NCBI GenBank assembly: GCA_964481145.1 | Contig: CAYZTA010000009.1 | Span: 88,340 to 152,339 of the forward strand | Direction of reading: 5' to 3' | DNA from: Sandaracinus sp964481145 | GTDB lineage: Bacteria; Myxococcota_A; Polyangia; Polyangiales; Sandaracinaceae | DNA length: 64,000 bases | In this document: positions 28,666 to 36,808 of the stretch, in pieces | How the letters are laid out: each line of letters starts with the position of its first letter | How positions within the stretch are numbered: the first letter of the stretch is position 1 | The notes under the pieces: generated by a model | Database searches by the model: none | The model's input: the letters and a program-made list of their open reading frames with translations, nothing else | Told to the model about the DNA's origin: nothing | Position numbers and translations under genes: made by a program

Positions 28666-29802
28666 ATGACGACCACGCGAGTCGGAGCGATCCCTCGGAT
28701 GTTCACGCTTCTGACTCTTTCTCTTCTATTCGGCTTTGCTTTCTACCCATCGGGCGCCTTTGCGCACTCCGTCGTGTATTGGGATCGATTGGGCCCCGTG
28801 TGCACACCGCTCCCGTCTATGAATTGCGTGCAGAACAGCGATTGTGTGGCGACGATCGGCGAATCATGCCGCATGTTCGAAGGCGATGTCCGAATGTGCG
28901 GGGCCGAGCTGGCCGCTTACTGCGTGACCGAGGAAGACGCGCAGTGCCCATTGAATCGCCCCCATCGAGTGCGCATCGACGACGCCATCTTCTGCATGAG
29001 CGATCGGTATCGCGCCTGCCCAACGACTCCACGGTCCTGCTTTAGCAGGATGTCGGGGGCCTCCGTCGTCGATTGGGACTTCGGCGATTGCGACCGTGAT
29101 GGTCAAGCCAACGCGGTCGATCCCCTCCCTTGCGTCACGGCGCCCTTCATCGCGACGGTGAATTCGATGGGGGAATGCCATCCCACGCGCGTGCTTTGCC
29201 GTGATGACACCGATTGTCGGGATGGCTTGCAGTGCTGGCATGACTCGACGCCCGATTCTCATCGCTATTGCGTGTCTTCAGGCGCCCCCGTCTTTTGCTG
29301 TGGTGGATTCGTGGGCGCTGAATGCCCCAATGGACATGTCTGTTCGCCGGACGCCGACGATGGTTTCGAGCTCTGTCATTCCTATTGCGAAGAGGCATCT
29401 TATGAGGAGCGATTGAGGTGCCTGCGGTGGGGAGATACGTTTCCTGTGCCTGCGGAGCAGGGCGATTGCGATGGGGATGGGCTACGCAACCAAGCAGAGG
29501 TCGAACGCGGCACAGATCCGTGTGTGGGCGATGATGCAGGCGTGGTGAGCCTCGACGCGGGGACGAGCGCGGATGCAGGCGGGACGGGAACAGACGCGGG
29601 TCTATTCGATGGGAGCACGTCATGGAATGGCGATGCGGGCTCGGCCAAGATGGATGGCTCTGTTGAGGACGAGACCACATTCGCTGGCGGGGGAGGTTTC
29701 CTCTGTCACGTTCACTCGGGGCGCCGCTCGATGCCGTGGGGTATCGTCGTTGGCTTTGCGCTGATGTTCGCCGTGTCCGTTCGAAGAACGCGAATTAATT
29801 AG
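28666..29802 (+). CDS. Secreted Cys-rich protein with TSP3-like repeats and MYXO-CTERM-like tail
   Basis: 378 aa from the ATG at 28666, in the gap divergent from tsaD. The signal peptide core is MFTLLTLSLLFGFAFYPSGA with likely cleavage after AFA. The mature part is Cys-rich and includes two calcium-binding-like Asp runs (DFGDCDRDGQANAVDPLPC and QGDCDGDGLRNQAEVERGTD) of thrombospondin type 3 style. An Asp/Ala/Gly-rich linker (DAGTSADAGGTGTDAG) precedes the final Cys, a hydrophobic helix (WGIVVGFALMFAVSV) and RRTRIN, as in MYXO-CTERM surface anchors. No catalytic motif is seen. It is probably a surface-displayed structural or binding protein. Confidence 0.75.
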   Translation: MTTTRVGAIPRMFTLLTLSLLFGFAFYPSGAFAHSVVYWDRLGPVCTPLPSMNCVQNSDCVATIGESCRMFEGDVRMCGAELAAYCVTEEDAQCPLNRPHRVRIDDAIFCMSDRYRACPTTPRSCFSRMSGASVVDWDFGDCDRDGQANAVDPLPCVTAPFIATVNSMGECHPTRVLCRDDTDCRDGLQCWHDSTPDSHRYCVSSGAPVFCCGGFVGAECPNGHVCSPDADDGFELCHSYCEEASYEERLRCLRWGDTFPVPAEQGDCDGDGLRNQAEVERGTDPCVGDDAGVVSLDAGTSADAGGTGTDAGLFDGSTSWNGDAGSAKMDGSVEDETTFAGGGGFLCHVHSGRRSMPWGIVVGFALMFAVSVRRTRIN

Positions 29803-30326
29803 AGGCCCTCTTTTCGGAGGCGGAAGATGCCGAAATGGTCGCGTCGTGCGTCATCTCCGGTTCCGGCGATGACGCGCAACTCGATGCTTCCATCCTCGAG
29901 CAAAGACAAAAACACCATCACATCACGACCCGCGAGCGGCCCGTGGCTGGGCCGCGCCAAGTAAATGTAGTTCTGAACGCGACCTCCTCCTGGAAAGTCG
30001 TATTGCGATAAGGAATCGTGCTGCAATGCGGCGATCGATTCGAGTGGGGTTTCATCGAACACACGCTCCGATGTCACCGGGTCGGGGCTCGTCGTGATCG
30101 TACCTGGTTGCGGCACCGCTGAGATCTGAGGATCGAAACGCAGCTCCATTCGAGTGCCGGGCGTGAAACCTCGACGAATGAACGAGTCCGATTCCGAGCC
30201 GATCACCGCCCCGCGAAACACGCTTTCACCATCGGTTGCGAATCGTGAAAGGTCTTCGCAGCCCATCACAGAGATCGCAATCATCGCGCAAGCGATGGAT
30301 CCTGCCGTCGTTCGATGATGGTTCAT
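29799..30326 (-). CDS. Predicted lipoprotein of unknown function
   Basis: 175 aa. The N-terminus ends in the lipobox VMGC (Cys23 in IACAMIAISVMGCEDLSRFA). The mature region contains no family I recognise: a beta-rich C-terminal half (VMVFLSLLEDGSIELRVIAG) and a Pro/Thr-rich middle. It starts 6 nt after the RlmM stop, so it is probably translated from the same transcript. It overlaps the convergent secreted-protein gene by 4 nt. There is no visible functional link to RlmM. Confidence 0.68.
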   Translation of the reverse strand: MNHHRTTAGSIACAMIAISVMGCEDLSRFATDGESVFRGAVIGSESDSFIRRGFTPGTRMELRFDPQISAVPQPGTITTSPDPVTSERVFDETPLESIAALQHDSLSQYDFPGGGRVQNYIYLARPSHGPLAGRDVMVFLSLLEDGSIELRVIAGTGDDARRDHFGIFRLRKEGL

Positions 30327-30332
30327 GCCGCG

Positions 30333-31466
30333 TCAGAGGTACGCCGTGAGAGTGATTTCGTCTCGATCATGATAAAGCTGTCGCGTTCGGATACGACGCC
30401 AGCCGCCTCCTGCAATGACGGACCGCAAATCCATGACGGTCTCTGCTTTTTGCTTCATGGGAAGCTTCAGATTCGCGACGAGCATGCGCGCCCAACGTCG
30501 CCGCCCCCATTTCGCGAGCAACTGAGCGACCTCGAGCGGCTTCCACGCCATATCGCAGAAGAGCCAGTCGACGGGTTCGAGGGGTGCGTATTGAAATGCG
30601 CTCGCTTTGTGGTGCACGAGCGATCGGTGCCGCGCGATATCCGCACGTAGCTCAGCCGGATCGACCGCGATCACCTTTGCGCGTCGGTCCAAAAGCGCCC
30701 AAGACCAACCCCCTGGAGCTGCGCCCAGATCGACACACACCTCGCCGGCTCCTGGCGCAACTCCCAACCACGAAAGCGCCTCCTCCACTTTGCGCGCTGC
30801 GCGCGAGGGCCGCTCGCCACCCACGCGCATCCGTGCTCGACCGCCTGGCGTGAGCGAAAGCGCCACGTCACTCGGCACCGACCCAACGATCGCATGCTCG
30901 GGGCCGAGCAACGCGATTTGCGCATAGACGGCACCTGCATTCGGCAGTGAGGTCGGCTCGACCCGGTGGGGGATTTCTCGATCGAGCGCCGCAATGACAT
31001 CCGTCTCGATGGCCAGGGCCATGGGCGCGAGTGGATTGAGCGCGTCGGTGTCCGGAACCCACGCTGAGAGCGCCCATTCATTGGCGCCTTGCACCGCGCT
31101 GCGAATGGCTTGGACACACTCGCTCGTGAGCTTCGAACGCTCGCCCTTGGCTTCCCCATCGATCTTGAAGCCTTGTCGCGCGAACGTGAGATCGAGGCCG
31201 CCTTCTTTGAAGGTGGGCGCACCGACGCTGCGGACGAGGGCGGGGCCGAGCACGCTCACGCGTGTGGAGCCGAGGGCAAGCTCGTCAGCCAAATCCTTTT
31301 CGGAAAAAGGGCGCGTGGTCCAGAGCCAGGGTCCCGTGAGCGGCTTGCCACGCTCGATGGGCACGCGAGGGACCGAATCGAGAGCTCGAGTCGGGCGTGC
31401 CTCGACAGGACGCTCTCTGCGAAGGTTCTTTTGATTGCGATTGCGACCGCGACGTCCCTGAGCCAC
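30333..31466 (-). CDS. rlmM: 23S rRNA (cytidine-2'-O)-methyltransferase, RlmM type
   Basis: 377 aa from the GTG at 31466; the open frame to 31652 is longer but runs into the lipoprotein gene. E. coli RlmM, which methylates C2498, has 366 aa. An N-terminal ferredoxin-like/THUMP-type region is followed by a Rossmann SAM domain with motif I DLGAAPGGW (246-254). The FtsJ-type tetrad K-D-K-E is present: Lys226 (RAARKVEEAL), Asp305 (LFCDMAWKP), Lys334 (ANLKLPMK) and Glu370 (RQLYHDRDEITL). The last two stretches are close matches to E. coli RlmM, which supports the specific name. A Lys/Arg-rich N-terminal extension (residues 1-25) may help rRNA binding. Confidence 0.9.
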   Translation of the reverse strand: MAQGRRGRNRNQKNLRRERPVEARPTRALDSVPRVPIERGKPLTGPWLWTTRPFSEKDLADELALGSTRVSVLGPALVRSVGAPTFKEGGLDLTFARQGFKIDGEAKGERSKLTSECVQAIRSAVQGANEWALSAWVPDTDALNPLAPMALAIETDVIAALDREIPHRVEPTSLPNAGAVYAQIALLGPEHAIVGSVPSDVALSLTPGGRARMRVGGERPSRAARKVEEALSWLGVAPGAGEVCVDLGAAPGGWSWALLDRRAKVIAVDPAELRADIARHRSLVHHKASAFQYAPLEPVDWLFCDMAWKPLEVAQLLAKWGRRRWARMLVANLKLPMKQKAETVMDLRSVIAGGGWRRIRTRQLYHDRDEITLTAYL

Positions 31467-31509
31467 GCCCGAGTGTAGCGATATCGTGCAGCGAGGCGAG
31501 CTTCTGTTC

Positions 31510-32655
31510 TCAAGTCGGAGGATCCATCTCGCAGATGTACGGGAAAAGCGTATTGCAATCTCTCCAGTGCCATTGCGTCGCGCCCCTCGTCCCACAATCG
31601 CTCGTATCACGATTGCCATCGCCAATAGAGCCCACGAAGCTGGCTGGTTCACCTGTCACCCAGACCATCTCGCCCTCTGAATCCCGGTCGTGAAAGCCAA
31701 TCCACGAATGACCATGGGTATAGAGCCCAGTGTTCGACAAGAAAAAATCTTCTTCAACGGAGCCGATGGTGAGGAGATGGGCTCCGTAAGACTCGCATCG
31801 CAAACGCGCAAAGTCCCATGAGACCGTTTCTTTGACCAAGAGATAGGCGTGCCCACGGAGCGCCCCCGTTCCCAAAACCCATCCATCGCGCGCTTCGCGC
31901 TCGCATAGGGCGGGATAGGCTTGACCGTAAAATATGCTCACCGCTTGCCATGAGCCATCCGCGCTCTGAACGACGCGATTATTTTCGTTTGGAGAGACGG
32001 GTGCTTCTGACCAATGCGGATTCGCGAGGGGTCGGGCGTCGATCCAGAGCCATCCAGAATAGTAATAGAGACCGATGAAGGAAGGTGCGGCTGGCGAGAT
32101 GTGATCCCGCACCGCAGCCCACTCCGCTTCCGTCTCATAGACGACGAGGTCGCCGCCTCCACGCGTTCTACAAATTTCTCTCGATCTGTCCCAGGAAGAA
32201 GGACTGGAAAACGACCAATAACAAGAACCCGTCGTCTCCCAATAAAAGCCTGACTGGGTGCTCGAGCCGCACGGCCTGCAATTGCTCATGCAATAGCCAT
32301 CATCCGAAGCGGTCCCGGGTTCGCATTCTTCGATGGGTTCTTGCAGGATCCCGTCGCCACACACAGGTGGCCATGGCAGGGGGATGGGGCCTGTGTCCAT
32401 CCCCATGTCGTCTGCGTCGAACGCGCTGCTGTCGATGAGGTCACCCGCATCGAACACGCTGCTGTCGACGAGGTCACCCGCATCGAACACGCTGCTATCG
32501 ACGAGATCACCCGCGTCGAACGCGCTGCTGTCGATGACTCCTCCGTCGATGAGATCACTCGCATCTTGATTTGGAGGAAGCACTTCGTAGTTCGCGCGAC
32601 CACAACCCAAAAGACCGATGGCAAAACTGAGCAAGATTGATGGCTGTCTGCTCAT
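31510..32655 (-). CDS. Lipoprotein with Asp-rich 11-aa repeats and two C-type-lectin-like domains
   Basis: 381 aa. Lipobox LLGC (Cys18) in MSRQPSILLSFAIGLLGCG. Residues 42-82 hold nearly four copies of an 11-residue repeat, DSSxFDAGDLx. Residues 99-129 match the 'CGDG.....E.CepG' Cys-rich motif common in myxobacterial surface proteins. Two C-type lectin-like domains follow, about 138-252 and 268-377; the second retains SWIGFHD and the WRDCNTLFPYICE end with its conserved cysteines. C-type lectin folds bind sugars, ice or proteins. The canonical EPN/QPD sugar motif is not obvious, so the ligand is unknown. A TTGACA-type promoter lies directly upstream. Confidence 0.83.
   Translation of the reverse strand: MSRQPSILLSFAIGLLGCGRANYEVLPPNQDASDLIDGGVIDSSAFDAGDLVDSSVFDAGDLVDSSVFDAGDLIDSSAFDADDMGMDTGPIPLPWPPVCGDGILQEPIEECEPGTASDDGYCMSNCRPCGSSTQSGFYWETTGSCYWSFSSPSSWDRSREICRTRGGGDLVVYETEAEWAAVRDHISPAAPSFIGLYYYSGWLWIDARPLANPHWSEAPVSPNENNRVVQSADGSWQAVSIFYGQAYPALCEREARDGWVLGTGALRGHAYLLVKETVSWDFARLRCESYGAHLLTIGSVEEDFFLSNTGLYTHGHSWIGFHDRDSEGEMVWVTGEPASFVGSIGDGNRDTSDCGTRGATQWHWRDCNTLFPYICEMDPPT
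32410..32532 (-). repeat. 33-bp tandem repeat (about 3.7 copies) encoding DSSxFDAGDLx
   Basis: The nucleotide unit is 33 bp (11 codons) and the central copies are nearly identical, so the repeat is recent or kept uniform. It encodes a flexible acidic stalk between the lipid anchor and the lectin-like domains. Copy number could vary between strains. Confidence 0.85.
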
Positions 32656-32664
32656 GTTCTGCCA

Positions 32665-32693
32665 ATTTCATATTTTTCCGCACTCGTTGTCAA
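32665..32693 (-). promoter_or_regulatory. Candidate sigma-70-type promoter of the lectin lipoprotein gene
   Basis: On the minus strand a perfect TTGACA (32688-32693 on the plus strand as TGTCAA) is followed after 17 nt by TGAAAT (or after 15 nt by TATGAA). The -10 lies only about 10-12 nt from the ATG, implying a very short leader. Seen directly; activity not shown. Confidence 0.4.
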
Positions 32694-32727
32694 CGACCGA
32701 CTACGCGGCTCATCTCGGTCGTGAACC

Positions 32728-33429
32728 TCAGGCGAGCGCGACGTAGATGTTCTGCACGTCGTCGTCTTCGTCGATCGCTTCGAGAAATGCTTCGATTTCA
32801 GCGCGTTTTTCAGGGTCGTCCATCGTGATGGGGTGTTTCGCCTTCCACACGAGCTCGGCCGAGGCCACATGCCATTTGCGCTCGCCGAGCGCGCGGCTCA
32901 CGGCATCGAGATCGCTGGGTTCAGTGTAAAAGCGTGTGGCGCCTTCATCGGCCGGCTCCAAATCTTGTGCGCCCGCCTCGATGGCGGCTTCCTCAGGGTC
33001 GGCTCCGCCCTCGGGTGGCGTGGCGACGAGGGCTCCAAGTCGCGTGAAGTCCCACGACACCGCCCCCGCTGAGCCGAGCTGCCCTTTCCGAAAGAGCACG
33101 CGGATATTCGACGACGTGCGGTTCTTGTTGTCGGTGAGACACTCGACGATCACGGGCACTTGATGAGGAGTGAACCCCTCGTATGTGACCACGTCGTATT
33201 GCACCTGTCCGTCCAAGAGCCCGGCGCCCTTCTTGATGGCTCGCTCCAGCGTCTCGCGTGTCATCGATGCTTTGCGCGCGGCCTCGACCGCCATCCGCAA
33301 CCGCGAATTCGTGGCCGGATCGGCCCCCGCACGCGCGGCCATCATGATGTCTTTTGCGAGCTTGGAATGAATCCGTCCCTTCGCATTGGCTGCGAGCTCG
33401 CGCCCCTTTTGTTTCCACTGCGCTCCCAT
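32728..33429 (-). CDS. YebC/PmpR (TACO1)-family protein
   Basis: 233 aa. The N-terminus MGAQWKQKGRELAANAKGR and the stretches IMMAARAGADPATNSRLRMA, RETLERAIKKG and VTYEGFTPHQVPVIVECLTD are diagnostic for YebC-family proteins. The family is annotated as transcriptional regulators, and some members act as translation factors that relieve ribosome stalling at proline-rich stretches. Length is slightly below the usual 240-250. The ATG at 33429 fits the family, although the typical start motif 'MAGHSKW' is replaced by MGAQWKQ, as in the distinct YebC subgroups. It is divergent from the YihY-like gene. Confidence 0.92.
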   Translation of the reverse strand: MGAQWKQKGRELAANAKGRIHSKLAKDIMMAARAGADPATNSRLRMAVEAARKASMTRETLERAIKKGAGLLDGQVQYDVVTYEGFTPHQVPVIVECLTDNKNRTSSNIRVLFRKGQLGSAGAVSWDFTRLGALVATPPEGGADPEEAAIEAGAQDLEPADEGATRFYTEPSDLDAVSRALGERKWHVASAELVWKAKHPITMDDPEKRAEIEAFLEAIDEDDDVQNIYVALA

Positions 33430-33520
33430 GGCGACGCGGATTTACCTCCATGTCACACTGACGTCGAGTCCAACATGAATCGGACCCGAGCTTGCACCGC
33501 TCATTGGCCACGAAGTGCTC

Positions 33521-34399
33521 ATGTCGAACCTCTACGAACAACTGACAAAAGGAGGCTGGAAAGACGTCGCTCTCCGTGTGAAGTCGCAGACCACACAAGA
33601 TCGCGTGTCGATGGTCGCGGCGAGTGTCGCATTTTACGCCATGCTGGCGATCTTCCCGTCGATGATCGCGCTCGTTCTCCTTTATGGGCTCGTCTCGGAT
33701 CCGATGGACGTCCAGTCGCATCTGATGAGCCTGTCGTCGGTTCTCCCAGACGAGGCCAGCGCCGTTCTCGAGACGCAGCTGAGCGCGATCGTGGGAGATT
33801 CGGAGCGCAATATCGGACTGGGATTTGCGATCTCGATCCTCGGCGCGCTGTGGGCTGCGTCACGGGGAATGAGAGCGCTCGCCATGGCCATGAACATCGC
33901 CTATGGCCAGCAAGAAAGCCGTGGCTTCGTCAAGCGCGCGCTCGCAGCGCTCGGGCTCACCTTCACGGCCATCTCATTCGTGTCGGTGGCGGTGTTCGTG
34001 GCGGCTGCGCTTCCCGCCATTTTCGAGGCGGTGGGGCTCGGGGCATTCACACAAACCGTGCTCAATGGAGTGAGATGGCCCGTGCTGGCCCTGATGGCGA
34101 TGCTCGGTCTTTCGTTCGTCTATCACTACGCTCCAGCGCGCGAACCCACGAAATGGAGATGGGTGACCCGGGGGAGCGTGATTGCGACGCTCGTATGGTT
34201 GGTCGGCACTGCCGGGTTTTCGTTTTATGTTTCGAATTTTGGAAACTACAACAAAACTTACGGGACTCTCGGCGGCGTCATCATTCTGATGCTTTGGTTT
34301 TATTTGACTTCTTATTCGGTGATTCTCGGCGCCGAAATCAACGCTGAATTCGAGCGTATAGACGACGAAATGTCGTCACATCACCACCTTCCGAGATGA
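33521..34399 (+). CDS. YihY/BrkB-family inner-membrane protein
   Basis: 292 aa. About six transmembrane helices with family stretches: DRVSMVAASVAFYAMLAIFP (the conserved 'aa.lafy.llalfP' helix), ILGALWAASRGMRALAMAMN, WRWVTRGSVIATLVWLVG, and YNKTYGTLGGVIILMLWFYL ending YSVILGAEINAEFE. This family was once called 'ribonuclease BN' in error; the molecular role is unknown, with links to envelope stress or serum resistance. Start 33521 (ATG) is preferred over the GTG at 33515. It precedes the biosynthetic genes by 32 nt on the same strand, which may be chance. Confidence 0.9.
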   Translation: MSNLYEQLTKGGWKDVALRVKSQTTQDRVSMVAASVAFYAMLAIFPSMIALVLLYGLVSDPMDVQSHLMSLSSVLPDEASAVLETQLSAIVGDSERNIGLGFAISILGALWAASRGMRALAMAMNIAYGQQESRGFVKRALAALGLTFTAISFVSVAVFVAAALPAIFEAVGLGAFTQTVLNGVRWPVLALMAMLGLSFVYHYAPAREPTKWRWVTRGSVIATLVWLVGTAGFSFYVSNFGNYNKTYGTLGGVIILMLWFYLTSYSVILGAEINAEFERIDDEMSSHHHLPR

Positions 34400-34431
34400 C
34401 GCCGCCGCCTTCGTGGCGATGTGTGCGAGCG

Positions 34432-35571
34432 ATGAACATCAATATCGTTCCGCACGGCGAACAATGGAAAAATGCTGTCGAAGCGTTCAACACGCGCATG
34501 TACAAAGGAGGGTCGGACTACGGATTTTACGTTCACCCTGTTCCGCTCTGGGGCGAGAAGAGCCGCGACGACCAACCTGTCTGGAGAGAATATTTCCTCG
34601 CCGTCGAAGATGGTGAATCCGTACGCGGCGGCTTCGTATTGAAGCCTCAAACGTGGTGGATTCACGGCGCCATTCATCGCGTGGCGGATTGGCAAGGTCC
34701 TTATTCCGAAGGCGCCGTATCACGTCGACATGGCGCTCTCGCGCTTCGAATCATTCGCGAGATGGTGCGCCGGGAACCGCTTCTCTATAGCTGGGGACAT
34801 GGGGGTGAAGAGCAACCGATTTTTCAGTTGGCATCGAGCCTTGGATGGCTCTTGCATCCGACGCCTTTTCTTTTGCGGGTCGTCGATGGAGCCGCATTCG
34901 CTCGCAAAAATGGACATCTTCGCACCTCTCGAGCGAAACGATTCGTGCTCGATATGTTCGCCCTTTCGGGGCTGGCCAAGGTGGGTGGACAGGCCCTCTC
35001 ACTCGCGATGCGAGTCGGCTCTTTGACACGATTCCATTCTCATTCGGATGAGGTCTCCAGTTTTGGCCCGTGGACCGATACGGTGTGGGAGCGGGCGAAA
35101 GGTGATTACGCGGCCGCGGCCGTTCGTGATGCCCGTACGATGAATATCCTCGCGCCTCCGAGGCAGAGCCATGGAGAGTGGTCCCTTCCCACACGTCTGC
35201 GCGTTCGTGATCGCGATGGGCGCGATCTCGGCTGGGCCCTCGTGTGTTTGCGGGACATGAACGAGCACCGGCGCTTTGGGAACTTGCGTGTGGGATCCAT
35301 CGTCGATGCATTTGCTCCCGCAGCTTGGGCTGGAGAGATTGTGCATGCGGCCTTCTCCTGGCTCGCTCAGGCTGGCGCCGAAGTCGTGATCGCCAATCAA
35401 AGTGACCCACGTTGGATTCGTGGGTTCACTCGGAATGCATTCGTGCCGATCGCGGCAGGTCGTTATTTTTGCGCAGCGCCCGCGTTTGCGAAGGCGCTCG
35501 AGCCTTGGGCTGATACACGAAAACGTCTCTTCCTCACCAACATGGATGGCCATGGCCCGATGGGGCTTTGA
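34432..35571 (+). CDS. GNAT-fold acyltransferase-like protein upstream of the carrier-protein cassette
   Basis: 379 aa from the ATG at 34432. There is no signal peptide. The layout suggests two GNAT-like halves: FLAVEDGESVRGGFVLKPQ with the following RIIREMVRREPLLYSWG, and LGWALVCLRDMNEHRRFGNLR...AWAGEIVHAAFSWLAQAGAE. The C-terminus FLTNMDGHGPMGL resembles endings of GNAT-like proteins found in polysaccharide and secondary-metabolite clusters. No canonical acetyl-CoA P-loop (Q/RxxGxG/A) is evident, so the donor could be a carrier-bound acyl group. The next gene begins 79 nt downstream. The GNAT assignment is moderate; an acyl-transfer role in the cassette is inference. Confidence 0.55.
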   Translation: MNINIVPHGEQWKNAVEAFNTRMYKGGSDYGFYVHPVPLWGEKSRDDQPVWREYFLAVEDGESVRGGFVLKPQTWWIHGAIHRVADWQGPYSEGAVSRRHGALALRIIREMVRREPLLYSWGHGGEEQPIFQLASSLGWLLHPTPFLLRVVDGAAFARKNGHLRTSRAKRFVLDMFALSGLAKVGGQALSLAMRVGSLTRFHSHSDEVSSFGPWTDTVWERAKGDYAAAAVRDARTMNILAPPRQSHGEWSLPTRLRVRDRDGRDLGWALVCLRDMNEHRRFGNLRVGSIVDAFAPAAWAGEIVHAAFSWLAQAGAEVVIANQSDPRWIRGFTRNAFVPIAAGRYFCAAPAFAKALEPWADTRKRLFLTNMDGHGPMGL

Positions 35572-35650
35572 GGATGAGAATCATGGGTCAGCGCTCGTGG
35601 ACTCGAATGCGTTGGTTGGGCGCGTATCTAGGCCGGTGGAGGGAAGCCCC

Positions 35651-36784
35651 GTGAGCCTCGAGTCGACACGATCAGAATGCGAGATGCGTCGGGAGATTGC
35701 TGTGCTCGTCCGTCAAATGAAAGGAATCGAGTCCGATTCTCACGGAAGTCTGCGCACCTGGTTTCGCACGCTCGGCAATTTTGGAATGTTCGGGATGACT
35801 CTTCCCGAAATCTACGGGGGCACGGCGATGGGCGCCGTGGCGGCCGTCTCTGCAATGGAAGCCCTCGGCGTCTGCGGGGTCGAAGGGGGGATTGCGTTCT
35901 CGGTGGGCGCTCATCTTTGGGCCGTCATGATGGCGATTCACGAGTGTGGAACTCCCGCGCAAAAAAGTGAGTGGTTGCCCCGATTGATGTCTGGAGACTG
36001 TATCGGCGCCATCGCGATGAGCGAGGCCAATGCAGGCTCGGATCTTTTTGCGATGAATACGCGCGCCGTTCTCGAGGAAGATCATTATGTGCTCGAGGGG
36101 CGTAAAGCCTGGTGTACGAATGCCCCTATCGCAGATCTCTTCATCGTGTTTGCTCAAACCGGCGATCAAGGTGGCTTTCCACGATGCTCGGCCTTTCTCG
36201 TCGAGCGAAATGCAGCGGGGGTGTCGATCGAGTCTCCCGTTCGTAAGTTGGGCCTCGAAGCGAGCCCGATGGCGGATGTGGTGCTCGAGCACTGCAAGGT
36301 TCCGAAATCAGCGCTTCTTGGCCGTTGGGGGCGGGGCTCTCAAGTGTTTCACGAAGCGCTCATCTGGGAACGAGGCGCGCTTGCGGCACCCTTCGTGGGT
36401 GCGATGCAGAGGCAGCTGGAGACGTGTGTGGAGCATGCCTCCGAGCGGCGTCAGTTTGGAAAGTCGATAGGCAGCTTTCAAGCCGTATCGCATCGAATCG
36501 CAGAGATGAAGTTGAGACTCGAGACTGCGCGACTGCTCTTGTATCGATTCGCGAGCATCAAGGACGCGGGAGGAGAGGCAGAAGTCGAGGCATCTCTCGT
36601 CAAATGGCACGTGAGCGAGTCGTACGTTCAATCCTCACTCGATGCGATTCAGATTCATGGGGCGAGCGGCTATGCGCGAGAGCTCGGAGTCGAAGCCGAT
36701 CTTCGCGATGCGATGGGTCTTCGTATCGCATCAGGGACGAACGAAATCCAGCGAAGTGCGATCTCTCGTGCGCTCGGAGTTTAA
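35651..36784 (+). CDS. Acyl-CoA dehydrogenase-like flavoprotein, probable aminoacyl (prolyl)-carrier dehydrogenase
   Basis: 377 aa from the GTG at 35651, chosen because GGAGGG lies at 35638-35643; the upstream open frame lacks coding character. The acyl-CoA dehydrogenase fold is clear: AIAMSEANAGSD (FAD loop), AWCTNAPIADLFIVFAQT, ERRQFGKSIGSFQAVSHRIA and IASGTNEIQRS at the C-terminus. The IASGT motif lacks the Glu of short-chain enzymes; instead Glu240 in LIWERG aligns with the catalytic Glu of isovaleryl-CoA and prolyl-carrier dehydrogenases (PltE/RedW/CloN3 type). With an adenylation enzyme and carrier protein next door, it most likely oxidises a carrier-bound amino acid, as in pyrrole-2-carboxyl formation. 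The fold is firm; the substrate is inferred from context. Confidence 0.85.
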   Translation: MSLESTRSECEMRREIAVLVRQMKGIESDSHGSLRTWFRTLGNFGMFGMTLPEIYGGTAMGAVAAVSAMEALGVCGVEGGIAFSVGAHLWAVMMAIHECGTPAQKSEWLPRLMSGDCIGAIAMSEANAGSDLFAMNTRAVLEEDHYVLEGRKAWCTNAPIADLFIVFAQTGDQGGFPRCSAFLVERNAAGVSIESPVRKLGLEASPMADVVLEHCKVPKSALLGRWGRGSQVFHEALIWERGALAAPFVGAMQRQLETCVEHASERRQFGKSIGSFQAVSHRIAEMKLRLETARLLLYRFASIKDAGGEAEVEASLVKWHVSESYVQSSLDAIQIHGASGYARELGVEADLRDAMGLRIASGTNEIQRSAISRALGV

Positions 36785-36808
36785 CGTTCGCTCGAAGGGG
36801 AATGGACG

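Noticed and set aside
31467..31652. 62-residue N-terminal extension of RlmM
   Set aside because: It would overlap the end of the lectin lipoprotein gene and does not resemble RlmM; the GTG at 31466 gives the normal length.
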